A DNA stretch of 62,194 nucleotides from Trueperaceae bacterium (GCA_011390455.1 JAABSI010000008.1:1-62194), one strand, 5' to 3'; numbered from the stretch's first letter, positions 9,044-18,592 are shown. Numbers and translations are program-made. The notes: generated by a model not told the origin, from the sequence alone.

Positions 9044-9946
9044 ATGTCCCTGGAACCGAACGCCGCCGCGAGCGGCACCTTCGCCATCGGCGGCGACCTG
9101 CCCGTCCACCGCCTCGGGTTCGGCGCCATGCGCGTCACCGGCGCCGGCATCTGGGGCGACCCGAGCGACCCGCACGAGGCCCGTCGGGTGCTCGCGCGGC
9201 TGCCGGAGCTCGGCGTCGACTTCGTCGACACCGCCGACAGCTACGGCCCGAACGTGAGCGAGGACCTGATCCGCGAGGTCCTGCACCCCTACGACCGCAC
9301 GGTCGTCGCCACCAAGGGGGGCCTCACCCGGCACGGCCCGGACCAGTGGCAGCCGGTCGGCCGCCCCGAGTACCTCCGGCAGTGCGTGCTGATGAGCCTC
9401 CGCCGGCTGGGCGTCGAGCGCATCGACCTGTGGCAGCTCCACCGCATCGACCCGAAGGTGCCGCGCGACGAGCAGTTCGACGTGATCCGCGCGATGCGCG
9501 ACGAAGGGCTGATCCGCCACGTGGGGCTGAGCCAGGTGGGCGTCGAGGACGTCGAGGCCGCTCAGGCCTTCTTCCCGGTCGCGACCGTCCAGAACCTCTA
9601 CCACCTGGCCCGCCGCGACAGCGAGGACGTGCTCGAGCACTGCGAGGCGCACGGCATCGGCTTCATCCCTTGGTTCCCGCTCGCCGCCGGCACCTTGGCG
9701 AAGCCCGGCGGGCTCCTCGACCAGGTGGCGCCCCGCCTGGGGGCCACCCACGGTCAGGTCGCGCTCGCGTGGCTGCTGCGCCGCAGCCCGGTCATGCTGC
9801 CGATCCCCGGCACCGGCAAGGTCGCGCACCTCGAAGAGAACGTCGCGGCTGCTGCGCTCGAGTTGCCCGACGACGTCTTCGCCGAGCTCGACGCCGCCGG
9901 CGCCGCGGCGTGGGCGGAGGAGGCCGCAGCGCGCGCGGACGGCTGA
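9044..9946 (+). CDS. Aldo/keto reductase
   Basis: The 300-residue protein has the AKR barrel and full catalytic tetrad: Asp and Tyr in [11 protein letters not shown] (about 63-71), Lys in VVATKGG (about 91) and His in LWQLHRID (about 129). The C-terminal [15 protein letters not shown] loop binds the NADPH phosphate. The N-terminal [16 protein letters not shown] resembles pyridoxal reductase-like AKRs (PdxI/YdbC type), so vitamin B6 turnover is one option. A GAGGAG Shine-Dalgarno lies 9 bases before the ATG. Confidence 0.85.
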   Translation: MSLEPNAAASGTFAIGGDLPVHRLGFGAMRVTGAGIWGDPSDPHEARRVLARLPELGVDFVDTADSYGPNVSEDLIREVLHPYDRTVVATKGGLTRHGPDQWQPVGRPEYLRQCVLMSLRRLGVERIDLWQLHRIDPKVPRDEQFDVIRAMRDEGLIRHVGLSQVGVEDVEAAQAFFPVATVQNLYHLARRDSEDVLEHCEAHGIGFIPWFPLAAGTLAKPGGLLDQVAPRLGATHGQVALAWLLRRSPVMLPIPGTGKVAHLEENVAAAALELPDDVFAELDAAGAAAWAEEAAARADG

Positions 9947-10002
9947 GGGACGCCCCCTCGGGGAGATCGTCCCGGGCCGCGGCCGCTACACTGCGGGCAC
10001 CG

Positions 10003-10440
10003 ATGTCGCACCACACGTGGAACTACCAGGATGCGCTGCGTGCGCAGGGCTATCGGGTGACGCCGCAGCGCGAGGTGCTGATGGACCTGGTCTGCGCGGC
10101 GCACCACCGCCCGACCGCGCAGGAGCTGCTCGCCGCCGCCCGCGCGCGGGGCGCGACGCTCGACGCGGCCACGGTGTACCGCAACCTCAAGTTCCTGACC
10201 GACCGCGGCCTGCTGCGCGCGATCGAGCAGAACGGCGTCGCCCGCTACGAGCTCGCCGGACCGCGCGCCGGCCACCACCACCTGATCTGCCGCGGCTGCG
10301 GCCGCGAGGTCGAGGTGGCGGGGGAGGAGGCCGCAGCCCTCTTCGAGGCGCTCGCGGCCCGCACCGGCTTCCGGGTGACGAGCGACCACCTGGTGCTCGA
10401 GGGCCTGTGCCCGGCCTGCGCGGGCGGCGACGCACCCTGA
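10003..10440 (+). CDS. Fur family metalloregulator (Fur/PerR/Zur type)
   Basis: The 145-residue protein starts with a winged helix (about 8-80, including YRVTPQREVL and LDAATVYRNLKFLTDRGLL). The metal-binding dimer domain follows, with AGHHHLICRGCGREVEV and a C-terminal CPAC; together the four cysteines form a structural zinc site. Whether it senses iron, zinc or peroxide cannot be assigned from these motifs. A TACACT box (9987-9992) sits 10 bases before the ATG. It lies between a reductase gene and a metallo-beta-lactamase-fold gene, which may be co-transcribed. Confidence 0.85.
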   Translation: MSHHTWNYQDALRAQGYRVTPQREVLMDLVCAAHHRPTAQELLAAARARGATLDAATVYRNLKFLTDRGLLRAIEQNGVARYELAGPRAGHHHLICRGCGREVEVAGEEAAALFEALAARTGFRVTSDHLVLEGLCPACAGGDAP

Positions 10441-10465
10441 TCGCCCCGACCGCGTAGGCTGCCGC

Positions 10466-11416
10466 ATGCGTCCGCACCGCGAACCGCCCCGCGCCGAGGT
10501 CCGCTTCCAGCGCGTGAGCGAACGCGTCGCGGTGGCGCTCGCGCCCGTCGTGGGCGTGCGCGCGCTCGCCAACGCCACGATCGTGCTCGGCGATCGCCGC
10601 ACGGCGGTCGTCGACACCGCCTTCACGCCGGAGCAAGCGGCGGCGGTGCGCGCCGAGGCCGAGCGGCTCGGCGGCGGGCGCCCGGTGGACGTCGTCCTGC
10701 TCACGCACGCCGACCCGGACCACGTGCTCGGGCTCGCCTCCTTCGGCACGCCGCTGGTCGTCGGGAGCACGGCCGCCGCCGCGGCGCTGCGCGACCCCGA
10801 GGTGGAGCGTACGTACGCGGGCATCGCCGAGCGCCAGGGGGTCGACCCGACGCGATTCGCGATGCCGCGGGTGGACCTCGCCTTCGACGCGCACGCGCGG
10901 GTCGACCTCGGCGGCATCGTCCTGGAGGCGACGTACGTCGGCCCGACGCATTCGGTCGGCGACACCGCCTGGTGGTGCGCCGAGGAGCGGATCGCCTGGC
11001 CGGGCGACCTCGTGTTCCATGGGTGCTACCCGCTGGTGCGCACCGAGGTGCGCCGCTGGCTCGCCGCGCTCGACCTCGTGGAGTCCTGGGGACCGGTCGC
11101 GGTCGTCCCGGGGCACGGCGAGCTGGCCGGCCCCGAGGTGCTCGAGGCGCAACGCCGGGTCTTGCGCGCGCTGCTCGAGGCCGTCGCGCCGCTGCGCGCG
11201 GCCGGTGCGTCGGCCGCGGAGGCCGCCGAGCGGCTCGCCGACGCTCCGTTCCGCGACCTGCCGCTCGCCGACGAGCGCTGGGTGGCGGCCGTGGCGGGGG
11301 CATACGGCGACCTCGACCGCGGCTGGGGAGACTGGATCATCTTAGGTTTGTGCGGATCGTTCGAGGTGGATATCCGTTCGTGGGCGCAACAGGTTGGGCA
11401 TTCCGGATGGGTTTGA
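10466..11416 (+). CDS. Metallo-beta-lactamase fold hydrolase
   Basis: The 316-residue protein has the MBL metal motifs: THADPDH (about 76-82, the HxDxDH variant), GPTHSVGD with a His (about 161), the bridging Asp in WPGDLVFHG, and the last His in VPGHGEL. The activity is probably a hydrolase of the glyoxalase II or quorum-lactonase superfamily; the substrate is unknown. A TAGGCT box (10455-10460) lies 5 bases before the ATG. The last 26 or so residues are encoded by AT-richer DNA, and the TGA stop lies inside the left arm of the dif-like site, so this tail is probably not ancestral. Confidence 0.8.
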   Translation: MRPHREPPRAEVRFQRVSERVAVALAPVVGVRALANATIVLGDRRTAVVDTAFTPEQAAAVRAEAERLGGGRPVDVVLLTHADPDHVLGLASFGTPLVVGSTAAAAALRDPEVERTYAGIAERQGVDPTRFAMPRVDLAFDAHARVDLGGIVLEATYVGPTHSVGDTAWWCAEERIAWPGDLVFHGCYPLVRTEVRRWLAALDLVESWGPVAVVPGHGELAGPEVLEAQRRVLRALLEAVAPLRAAGASAAEAAERLADAPFRDLPLADERWVAAVAGAYGDLDRGWGDWIILGLCGSFEVDIRSWAQQVGHSGWV

Positions 11417-11436
11417 TAAGGCAGATTATCAAAGGT
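11409..11436. other. dif-like Xer recombination site
   Basis: This 28-base element has the architecture of a Xer site: two 11-base arms around a 6-base centre. The inner eight bases of the arms are perfectly inverted (TTTGATAA at 11412-11419, TTATCAAA at 11426-11433) around the spacer GGCAGA. The ATAA-N6-TTAT core is that of known dif sites. The surrounding 11,340-11,520 is clearly less GC-rich than neighbouring DNA, and a Xer-like gene lies 9 kb away. The symmetric arms would suit a single recombinase. This is inference from pattern only. Confidence 0.6.
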
Positions 11437-11523
11437 TTGCCGCTCCGGCGGCCTGGCATCCGGGCGCTTCATCACGTGGCGGATGCAACCGGTCGGCAAC
11501 CTCCTGATGGCTAACGTCGCGCC

Positions 11524-11703
11524 ATGAGCCTCGAACCGTTCACCTTCTCGGAGATCGGCGTCATGAGCGTGGCGGTCGTCCCATCGCTGGTCGTCCTCGG
11601 GCTGGTCGTCTACCTGGTCGTCCTGGCTCGGCGCCTCGTGCGCGCTCAGGAGCGGATCGCGGACGCGCTCGAACGCGGCAGCGGGCCCAACTCACTGCGC
11701 TGA
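11524..11703 (+). CDS. Small single-pass membrane protein (59 residues)
   Basis: The frame from the ATG at 11524 encodes a short acidic N-terminus, one membrane helix (about 15-35, rich in Val and Leu) and a charged amphipathic C-terminus with ARRLVRAQERIADALER. No family was recognised; it resembles many small anchor-plus-helix proteins. Support that it is real is the TAACGT box at 11512-11517, exactly 6 bases before the ATG, matching the leaderless pattern of neighbouring genes. Confidence 0.6.
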   Translation: MSLEPFTFSEIGVMSVAVVPSLVVLGLVVYLVVLARRLVRAQERIADALERGSGPNSLR

Positions 11704-11754
11704 ACCCGCCGCCGCACCCGGCGCCGTGAGGGCCGGTCGGGCCCGTCCGGCCCG

Positions 11755-12132
11755 TCAGTGGTCGTGGTGCGCGGCGTCCGCCTCGTCCTTGGTCGCGTGC
11801 ACCGTGCCGTCCTCGTGCTCGGGCGGCGTGTAGATCGTGTAGAGCTTGAGCGGCTCGGCGTCGGAGGTGTTGATCACGTCGTGCTCGGTCCCGGCCGAGA
11901 TCACGACCGCCCAGCCCGGCTTCAAGTCGTGTTCGACGCCGTCCAGGACGGCTTTCCCGACCCCCTCCTCGACCCGCACGAACTGGTCGATCTCGGGGTG
12001 CGTCTCACGCCCGATGTGGCTCCCGGGCGCGATCGACATGACCACCAACTGGCTCTTGGGACCCGTATACAGCACCTCGCGGAAGTTGCGGTTCTCCTCG
12101 GTGCGCTTCTCGATGTCGGTGACGAAGCTCAT
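11755..12132 (-). CDS. Cupin domain protein
   Basis: The 125-residue single-domain cupin has motif 1 around PGSHIGRETHPEIDQFVRVEEG (about 36-57) and motif 2 around AGTEHDVINTSD (about 80-91). These supply the His/Glu set for a metal. The C-terminus ends in a His-rich ADAAHHDH that could add metal binding. Small cupins of this kind include dioxygenase-like and sugar-binding proteins; the function is undetermined. The ATG at 12132 is fixed by an AGGAGG Shine-Dalgarno 4 bases upstream, unlike the leaderless gene it diverges from. Confidence 0.8.
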   Translation of the reverse strand: MSFVTDIEKRTEENRNFREVLYTGPKSQLVVMSIAPGSHIGRETHPEIDQFVRVEEGVGKAVLDGVEHDLKPGWAVVISAGTEHDVINTSDAEPLKLYTIYTPPEHEDGTVHATKDEADAAHHDH

Positions 12133-12262
12133 GGATCCTCCTCGCGGAGCGGCGACCGACCGATCCCGGACGGGATCCGAATCGCGGCCATCTCCGTTCG
12201 AAGGGTACCGCCGCCCGCCCGGGGGCCCGGGTACGGCGCGCACGCCGCCGTACGCTGGGGGC

Positions 12263-12958
12263 ATGCTCTACACCACCTTCTCCCTGACCGCCCGCTGCCC
12301 CCGCACCGGCCAGTTCGGCGTCGCCGTCGCGACCCGCGTCCCAGCGGTCGGCGCGGCCGTCCCGCACGTGCGCGCCGGCGTCGGCGCGATCGCCACGCAG
12401 GCATGGACGAACCCGTACATCGGCCTCGACGGACTCGACCTCCTCGCCGGGGGCGCGTCCGCGGACCAGATCCTCGTCGCCATGCGCGCCTGGGACCCGG
12501 ACATCGACCGCCGGCAGTTCGCGGTCGTCGACCGCCACGGTGGCGTGGCGGCCCACACCGGATCCGAGACCCACGACTTCGCCGCCCACCGGCTGGGCGA
12601 CGCGTTCGTCGCCGCCGGCAACCTGCTCGCCGGCCCCGAGGTCCTCGACGCGATGGTCGAGGCGTTCGCCGTCGAGCCGGATCGCGAGCTGCAGGTGCGC
12701 TTGCTCGCGGCGCTGACGGCGGGCCAGGCGGCGGGCGGCGACAAGCGCGGGAAGCAGTCGGCCGCGCTCAAGGTGGTCGACCGCGAGGAGTACGCGTTCA
12801 TCGACCTGCGGGTCGACGAACACGCCGATCCGATCCCCGAACTCCACCGCGTGTACGCGGTCTGGGACGAGGTCTTCCGACCTCACGTGGCCGAGCGCCC
12901 GACGCGCGCGGACCTCGGGGCGCGCGCAGGCTCGGATCGACCGCAGCTCGTCCGCTGA
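12263..12958 (+). CDS. DUF1028 family protein (Ntn-hydrolase-like)
   Basis: The 231-residue protein matches the DUF1028 pattern. Its N-terminal TTFSLTARCPRTGQFGVAVATRVPAVGAAVPHV is followed by GVGAIATQAWTNPYIG and the VVDRHGGVAAHTGS strand. Members share the Ntn-hydrolase fold with the proteasome subunits and are often near peptide or peptidoglycan genes, but the substrate is not established. A TACGCT box (12251-12256) lies 6 bases before the ATG, so the mRNA is probably leaderless. Confidence 0.82.
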   Translation: MLYTTFSLTARCPRTGQFGVAVATRVPAVGAAVPHVRAGVGAIATQAWTNPYIGLDGLDLLAGGASADQILVAMRAWDPDIDRRQFAVVDRHGGVAAHTGSETHDFAAHRLGDAFVAAGNLLAGPEVLDAMVEAFAVEPDRELQVRLLAALTAGQAAGGDKRGKQSAALKVVDREEYAFIDLRVDEHADPIPELHRVYAVWDEVFRPHVAERPTRADLGARAGSDRPQLVR

Positions 12959-13026
12959 CGGCCGCCCCGCTTGGTGTGCTCTCAAGCGCACCGAAGAGCG
13001 CGACCAGCGCGTGCTAGCTTCGATTC

Positions 13027-15915
13027 ATGGCCGCCGCGACCGCCGCCGATTCCGTGGTCGCCCGCCTCGCCGAGCGCGTCAAGGAGCTGGATCTGCTCCA
13101 CGGCGTCGCGCACGCCCTCTTGGACGATGCTTCCCCGGTCGAAGCGGTGCTCGAGGACGTCATCGCTCGCCTCCCCGCAGCGTTCGTCGATCCCGACGCC
13201 ACCACGGCTTGGGCGGACCTCGACGACCCCGAACTCGGCAAGCACCTGATCGGTACGCGCAGCGCACCCGGACCGGTGCGCGAACGGACCATCTCCCCCA
13301 CCGGCGTCTTGAGGATGGGTCTCGCCGTGTCGCGGGCGGAGGCGGCGCCGGTGCTCGCGGAGGAGGAGCGGCTGCTCGACTCCGTCGCGGACTTGGTGGC
13401 CGGCTGGCTCCGAGGCCGGCACGCCGAGCGCGCGAACGCGCGGATGCGCGAGGAGCTCGACCGTCGCAGCGGCGTGCGCCACGCGCTGCTCGAGACCTTC
13501 GGACGCGTGCTGAGCGGCGTCGACCGGACGGAGGTCGCCGACCTGGTGCTCGACGCGGTCCTGCGCACGGTGCCGGGCGCGCGCATGGGCAGCATCCTGG
13601 TGCGCACGGATCATGGCGCCTTTCGGTACGCCGCCGTTCGCGGGTACGACGTCGAGCGCCTGAAGGCGATGGAGCTCCCGCCGACCATGGTGCTCTTCGG
13701 GCGCGACTGGCGGGACGACACGCCCTTCTTCGTCGAGGACGTCGCGGCCGCGAACGCGCTGTGCGGGGACGACGTGCTCGGCCGATCGCTCGCCGAGGTC
13801 TCGGCCGCGGCGGGACCCGTCCAAGCGCTGGTCGCGCCGATCGAAGCCGATGGCGCGCTGCTGGCCGCGATCAGCGTCGAGCGGTGTGCGGACGACGAGC
13901 CGTTCGGCAGCGACGCCCCGGAGCTTTTGCGCCTGTACGCCCGCAGCGTCGGCTCGCTGTTCCTGCGCGCCGAGCGCGACGCGCGCACGGACCTGTTGGC
14001 GCGAGCGGTCGACGCCTCGAGCGACGCCATCGCCGTCGTCGACGTCCCGCGCCGAACGCGGCGGCTCGTGTTCCAGGTGGCGAACCCGGCGCTCGCGCGC
14101 TTCCTGGGCGTCGACCGCGCCGACCTCGAGCGTTGGGACCCGTTCCTCGGCCTCGGTCCGGCGACGGTCGCCCGCGGCTTCCGAGCGCTGCGCGAGGCGA
14201 TCCGAACGGACGCACCGGCGCGGTTCCAGGTGCCGCTGCGGCGGCCCGACGGCGACCGCATCTGGGTCGAGGTCGTCCTCTCGCGCCTCGATCAAGATGC
14301 GGATCGCGTGCGCGTGCTCATCACGCTGCGCGACGTGACCGTCCTCCGATCGCAGCTCGTCGAGCTCCAGCGGTTGAACGACGACCTGCAGAAGCGGCTC
14401 TCCGAGGCCGGCACGCTCGAGGCGATCGACGCGGCGATCACCGCGGGCGACGACCGACGCTCGACGCTCCGGCGGGTGGCGTCCGCCATCGCGGAGCGTC
14501 CGGGCATCGCGCAGGTGCTCGTCCACGTCGCGGTGCCCGGCACGGCCGGGGCGGCCGAGCCGCGGTTGACGACGGTCGCCACGGCGTACGCCCCACCCGA
14601 CGACCAGCCGCCGTCGCCCGGGGCTCGCGAAGCCGCGCGCACCGGCGAACCCTCCGAAGGGGACGAGGGTGGCCACGCCTGGCGCGCCTGGCCGCTCACC
14701 AGCAAGGGGGCGCTCGTGGGGGTGCTCGAGGTCGAGCTCCACGCCGGGTTCGAGCCCGGCGACGATTGGAAGCGCTTCCTCGGCGTCGTCGCGGGCCAGG
14801 TGGCGATCGCGATCGAGAACGCCACCACCCTCGAGCGTTTGCGCCGCGCGGCCGAGGCGTACGCCGATCTCGCCGAGTTCAGCGGCCGCATCGAAGAGCT
14901 CGATGACGCCGACCAGCTGATCGACCACGGCGTCCACAGCCTGATGCAGACCTTCGGTCTGGACGCCGCCATCCACTTCCGCCGGCAGGGCGATCGCCTG
15001 GTGCCGGTCCGTCGCTGGGGCGTGTTCCTCGACCCCTCGCTGCCGGCGCCGGCCGACGTCGCGATCGGCGAAGGCGCCGTCGGGCAAGCGGCGATCAGCG
15101 GCGAAGCCGTGTACGTCGAGCAGTACCAGGCGTGGCGGCACGCAGCGAGCCACCCGGCGTACGCCGACGTCCAGATGGTCTTGGGGATCCCGGTGCGCAC
15201 CGGCGAGCGCGTGGACCAAGCGATCGCGCTGCACGCGGTCGGTCGGCCGGCGAGGTTGCGCCCCGATCAGGTGACGATCGCCCGAGCCTTCGTGCGTCGG
15301 CTCGAGCGCGCGCTGGAGCGCGCCGCCGCCCAGCACCAGATCGAGGCCACCCGCGAGGAGGCCTTCCGCGCGCTCGGGCTCGCGCTCGAGTTCCGGGACT
15401 ACGAGACCCGAGGGCACACCGACCGGGTGGTCGCGCTCGCGCGCCGTCTCGGCCAGCGGATCGGGCTCGGCGAGGCGGACCTCGAAGCGCTCGCCTGGGG
15501 CGCCTACCTGCACGACCTCGGGAAGATCGCCATCGCGGACGCGGTCCTGCTCGAACCGGGCCCGCTGGACGCCGAGGAGTACGCTCAGGTCAAGCGCCAC
15601 GCGGTGATCGGCCACGAGATGAGCCGCGACCTGACCTTCCTGCCCGAGGCGTCGCGCGAGGTCGTGCGCTCGCACCACGAGCGATGGGACGGCCTGGGGT
15701 ACCCCGATGGCCTGGCCGGACCGGCCATCCCGCGCATGGCGCGTCTGTTCGCCCTGGTCGACGTCTACGACGCGCTGGTGTCGGAACGGCCGTACAAACC
15801 GGCGTGGTCCGCGGCGGACGCGCGCCGCGAGCTGGCCGCGAACGCAGGCACCCAGTTCGATCCAGACTTGACCGAGGCGATGTTGGCGCTCCTCCTGGAG
15901 GACGCGGCCGCTTGA
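13027..15915 (+). CDS. Multi-GAF/PAS sensor with HD-GYP domain, cyclic-di-GMP phosphodiesterase
   Basis: The 962-residue soluble protein reads as follows: a GAF-like N-terminus (1-140), GAF (about 150-320), PAS-like (about 322-445), GAF (about 465-600), GAF (about 615-765) and HD-GYP (about 780-960). The catalytic domain is intact, with HDLGK (HD at 829-830) and HHERWDGLGYPDG (883-895, GYP at 891-893). It should therefore hydrolyse cyclic-di-GMP under control of several cytoplasmic signals. There are no membrane helices. A TAGCTT box (13015-13020) lies 6 bases before the ATG. It ends 7 bases from the convergent cysM stop. Confidence 0.88.
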   Translation: MAAATAADSVVARLAERVKELDLLHGVAHALLDDASPVEAVLEDVIARLPAAFVDPDATTAWADLDDPELGKHLIGTRSAPGPVRERTISPTGVLRMGLAVSRAEAAPVLAEEERLLDSVADLVAGWLRGRHAERANARMREELDRRSGVRHALLETFGRVLSGVDRTEVADLVLDAVLRTVPGARMGSILVRTDHGAFRYAAVRGYDVERLKAMELPPTMVLFGRDWRDDTPFFVEDVAAANALCGDDVLGRSLAEVSAAAGPVQALVAPIEADGALLAAISVERCADDEPFGSDAPELLRLYARSVGSLFLRAERDARTDLLARAVDASSDAIAVVDVPRRTRRLVFQVANPALARFLGVDRADLERWDPFLGLGPATVARGFRALREAIRTDAPARFQVPLRRPDGDRIWVEVVLSRLDQDADRVRVLITLRDVTVLRSQLVELQRLNDDLQKRLSEAGTLEAIDAAITAGDDRRSTLRRVASAIAERPGIAQVLVHVAVPGTAGAAEPRLTTVATAYAPPDDQPPSPGAREAARTGEPSEGDEGGHAWRAWPLTSKGALVGVLEVELHAGFEPGDDWKRFLGVVAGQVAIAIENATTLERLRRAAEAYADLAEFSGRIEELDDADQLIDHGVHSLMQTFGLDAAIHFRRQGDRLVPVRRWGVFLDPSLPAPADVAIGEGAVGQAAISGEAVYVEQYQAWRHAASHPAYADVQMVLGIPVRTGERVDQAIALHAVGRPARLRPDQVTIARAFVRRLERALERAAAQHQIEATREEAFRALGLALEFRDYETRGHTDRVVALARRLGQRIGLGEADLEALAWGAYLHDLGKIAIADAVLLEPGPLDAEEYAQVKRHAVIGHEMSRDLTFLPEASREVVRSHHERWDGLGYPDGLAGPAIPRMARLFALVDVYDALVSERPYKPAWSAADARRELAANAGTQFDPDLTEAMLALLLEDAAA

Positions 15916-15922
15916 TCGACGT

Positions 15923-16801
15923 TCAGGCGAACAGGTCGCTCGACAGGTAGCGGTCGCCACGGTCGCAGGCGATGAAGACGATCGTGCCCTCGCTCAGGTC
16001 GCGCGCGACCTCGAGCGCCGCCGCGAGCGCCCCGCCGCTGCTCATGCCGGCGAACACCCCCGCCTCGCGGGCGAGCCGCCGGGCGCCCTCGCGCGCGGCG
16101 GTCGCCGATACGTCGACGACCCGGTCGACCCGCGATCGCTCGAAGATCGCGGGCACGTACGCCGGCGACCAGCGGCGGATGCCGGGGATGCTCGAGCCCT
16201 CGGTCGGTTGGGTGCCCACGATCGCCACGGCGGGGTCCCGCGCCTTGAGGGCCCGCGAGACGCCCATGATGGTGCCGGTGGTGCCCATCGCCGACACGAA
16301 GTGGGTCACGCGCCCCTCGGTCGCGGCCCAGATCTCCGGGCCGGTCGTGCGTTCGTGGGCGCGCCAGTTGTCGGGGTTGGCGAACTGGTTCAGCGTCCCG
16401 TACCCCTCCTCCGCCACCATGCGGTCGGCGAGCTCGCGCGCGTACTCGATCGTGCGCGCCGCGGGCGTCAGCCGCACGGTGGCGCCGTACGCGCGCATCG
16501 TGCGCACCCGCTCCTCGGTGGCGTCGTCGGGCATCAGCAGCGTCAGGTGCAGCCCCAGCTGCGGAGCGATCATCGCCAACGCGATGCCCGTGTTGCCGCT
16601 CGTCGCCTCGACGACCCGGTCGCCGGCGCGCAGCTCGCCCCGATCGAGCGCGCCTCGCAGCATGCCGAGCGCGGCGCGGTCCTTGACGCTGCCCCCCGGG
16701 TTCTGCCCCTCGAGCTTCGCGAACAGCCGCACTTCGGGGCGCGGCGCGAACCCCGGGAGCTCGACGAGCGGCGTCCGGCCGATCAGGTCCAGGACGTTCA
16801 C
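15923..16801 (-). CDS. cysM: Cysteine synthase B (O-acetylserine sulfhydrylase)
   Basis: The 292-residue PLP enzyme makes cysteine from O-acetylserine and sulfide or thiosulfate. The PLP Lys is in [11 protein letters not shown] (about 41), substrate binding is in [12 protein letters not shown] (about 65-76), and the phosphate loop is [10 protein letters not shown]. The C-terminal [10 protein letters not shown] is the CysM-type ending rather than CysK. The start is GTG at 16801, overlapping the cysE stop as GTGA, so the two genes are translationally coupled. This gives CysE substrate directly to CysM. Confidence 0.9.
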   Translation of the reverse strand: MNVLDLIGRTPLVELPGFAPRPEVRLFAKLEGQNPGGSVKDRAALGMLRGALDRGELRAGDRVVEATSGNTGIALAMIAPQLGLHLTLLMPDDATEERVRTMRAYGATVRLTPAARTIEYARELADRMVAEEGYGTLNQFANPDNWRAHERTTGPEIWAATEGRVTHFVSAMGTTGTIMGVSRALKARDPAVAIVGTQPTEGSSIPGIRRWSPAYVPAIFERSRVDRVVDVSATAAREGARRLAREAGVFAGMSSGGALAAALEVARDLSEGTIVFIACDRGDRYLSSDLFA

Positions 16802-17673
16802 GGGCGCCGTTCGACCTCGTCCGCGGGCGGCCGGTAGGTGAGCTTGGTGCCGGAGGGCACCGACCGGGTGAGCCAGACGTTGCCGCCGATGACGCTGTCG
16901 TCGCCGACCACGGTGGTGCCGCCGAGGATGGTGGCGCCGGCGTAGACGACCACGCGGTTCCCGAGCGTGGGGTGGCGCTTGCGGGCGGCGTCCTCCTTGC
17001 GGACGCTGTGCCCGCCCAGGGTGACGCCCTGGTAGAGCTTGACGTCGTCGCCGAGGACGGCCGTCTCGCCGATGACGACGCCGGTGCCGTGGTCGATGCA
17101 GAAGCGTCGGCCGATGCGCGCGGCCGGGTGGATGTCGATGCCGGTGCTGCGGTGGGCGTGGGCAGCGATCATCCGCGCGAGGGTGCGGGCGCCTTGGCCG
17201 AGGAGGGCGTGCGCGACGCGGTGCGCCGCGATCGCGTAGAAGCCCGGGTAGGTCCGGACCACCTCGCCGCGCCCGTGGGCCGCCGGGTCGCCGTCGACGA
17301 TCGCTTGGGCGTCCTCGTCGAGGCGGGCGTGCAGGTCCGGGAGGTCGGCGAGGAAGTCGCGGGCGAGCGAGGGGGCGCGTTCGGGTGCGTCGGGGCACTC
17401 GCCGAGCAGGTGGGCGAGGCGGCGGCGCAGCGCGTCGGCTTCGTCGCGCAGCGCCTCCAGGGTCGTGAGGCGGCGGCGGGCGAGCTCGGGGAACGCGAGC
17501 CCCAGCAGGTCGTCGAGCCAGGCGGCGACGTCGGCGGGTGCGGGGCAGCCGTGGCAGGCGCGGTGGGCGGCGAGGCGGTCCCGGAGGAAAGCGTCGTCGA
17601 GCACGGCGGTCGGGGCCGGTCGCGGTTCGTGGGTGGGCGCGGTGGCCGGGTGGGTGGGGGCGGGGTCGGCCAT
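16798..17673 (-). CDS. cysE: Serine O-acetyltransferase
   Basis: The 291-residue protein makes O-acetylserine from serine and acetyl-CoA. A helical N-terminal domain (about 30-150) precedes the left-handed beta-helix hexapeptide repeats. The active region is [32 protein letters not shown], with both catalytic-type His residues, then LYQGVTLGG and [28 protein letters not shown] box (17680-17685) lies 6 bases before the ATG, so translation is probably leaderless. It forms a two-gene operon with cysM. The C-terminus may hold the tail that docks in cysteine synthase, but this was not checked. Confidence 0.9.
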   Translation of the reverse strand: MADPAPTHPATAPTHEPRPAPTAVLDDAFLRDRLAAHRACHGCPAPADVAAWLDDLLGLAFPELARRRLTTLEALRDEADALRRRLAHLLGECPDAPERAPSLARDFLADLPDLHARLDEDAQAIVDGDPAAHGRGEVVRTYPGFYAIAAHRVAHALLGQGARTLARMIAAHAHRSTGIDIHPAARIGRRFCIDHGTGVVIGETAVLGDDVKLYQGVTLGGHSVRKEDAARKRHPTLGNRVVVYAGATILGGTTVVGDDSVIGGNVWLTRSVPSGTKLTYRPPADEVERRP

Positions 17674-17768
17674 GCGGTGAGGGTACGGCGTGCCGCTTCG
17701 GGTTCGTGACGCGGGGCCGACCGGGTCGCTGGGGTCGATTCGGCGGCGCGCGACGAGCGCGCCCGCCC

Positions 17769-18560
17769 TCAAACCGCCTTGCGCAGCTTCCAGGCCAGCT
17801 CCGACGGCCACCGCCGCGCCCAGGCGGCGTCGACGAAGAAGCGCTGACCCTCGTCGTCCTCGCTCGGTCGCGGCTCGCGCACGTCGAGGACGTCGAAGCC
17901 GACCTCGCGGAAGACGGCGAACCAGCGCTCGAAGGGGAGCGTGAACTCGACGCCGCCCGGTTCCACCGGCACCTGCCGCCAGTCGGTCCGGTGCAGGTCG
18001 AAGTACGGGCGGACCAGCGTCTCCCCCACCGGGGACCCGTCCCACGGCGTGCAGACGGTCGCGAACGGGTGGTGGCCGAGGAAGGCGAGCCGTCCGCCGG
18101 GAACCAGGAGCCGGTGCGCTTCGCGCAGCCAGACGTGGGGGTCGCACCAGATGGCGGCGCCGTACTCGCTGATCGCGAAGTCGAAGCTCGCGTCCGCGTA
18201 CGGGGTGGCCTCCGCGCTGCCGTGGTGGAGCGTCAGCTCGACGCCGTGCTCGGTGGCGAGTCGGCGCGCGGTGGCGAGCTGCGCTTCGCTGACGTCGACG
18301 CCGGTGCACACGGCGCCGCGGCGCGCCATCCAGCCGCTCACGTAGCCGGTGCCGCAGCCGAGTTCGATCGCGCGCATGCCGGGCTCGAGGCCCTCGAGCA
18401 GGCCGAGCTCGGCTTCGGGCACGCCCCAGATGCCCCAGGTGGGTTCGGCTTGCGCCCAGTTGCGCTCGCCGGAGGCGACCCAGTCGGTCGCCATGGCGTT
18501 CCAGTAGCGGCGGTTCTCGGCGGCGTGGTCCGGAAGGGAGCCGAGCGGGTCGTGGTCCAT
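17769..18560 (-). CDS. SAM-dependent methyltransferase
   Basis: The 263-residue class I methyltransferase has motif I in [15 protein letters not shown] (about 65-79), an acidic motif II in [15 protein letters not shown], and motif IV-like [15 protein letters not shown]. The N-terminus [20 protein letters not shown] is typical of small-molecule methyltransferases. The substrate is unknown. The ATG at 18560 is preceded at 6 bases by TACGCT (18567-18572), indicating a leaderless mRNA, so it is a separate unit from the ribose operon lying upstream on the same strand. Confidence 0.82.
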   Translation of the reverse strand: MDHDPLGSLPDHAAENRRYWNAMATDWVASGERNWAQAEPTWGIWGVPEAELGLLEGLEPGMRAIELGCGTGYVSGWMARRGAVCTGVDVSEAQLATARRLATEHGVELTLHHGSAEATPYADASFDFAISEYGAAIWCDPHVWLREAHRLLVPGGRLAFLGHHPFATVCTPWDGSPVGETLVRPYFDLHRTDWRQVPVEPGGVEFTLPFERWFAVFREVGFDVLDVREPRPSEDDEGQRFFVDAAWARRWPSELAWKLRKAV

Positions 18561-18592
18561 GGCGGAAGCGTAGCGCGCAGGCTCGCCGCCCG

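Noticed and set aside
11338..11523. Remnant of an insertion sequence in the less GC-rich stretch
   Set aside because: No transposase fragment, terminal repeats or target duplication was seen; the dif-like site explains the composition better.
13011..14906. Long overlapping frame in the HD-GYP gene region
   Set aside because: It is a shifted reading of the HD-GYP gene with a low-complexity, basic translation and no motifs.
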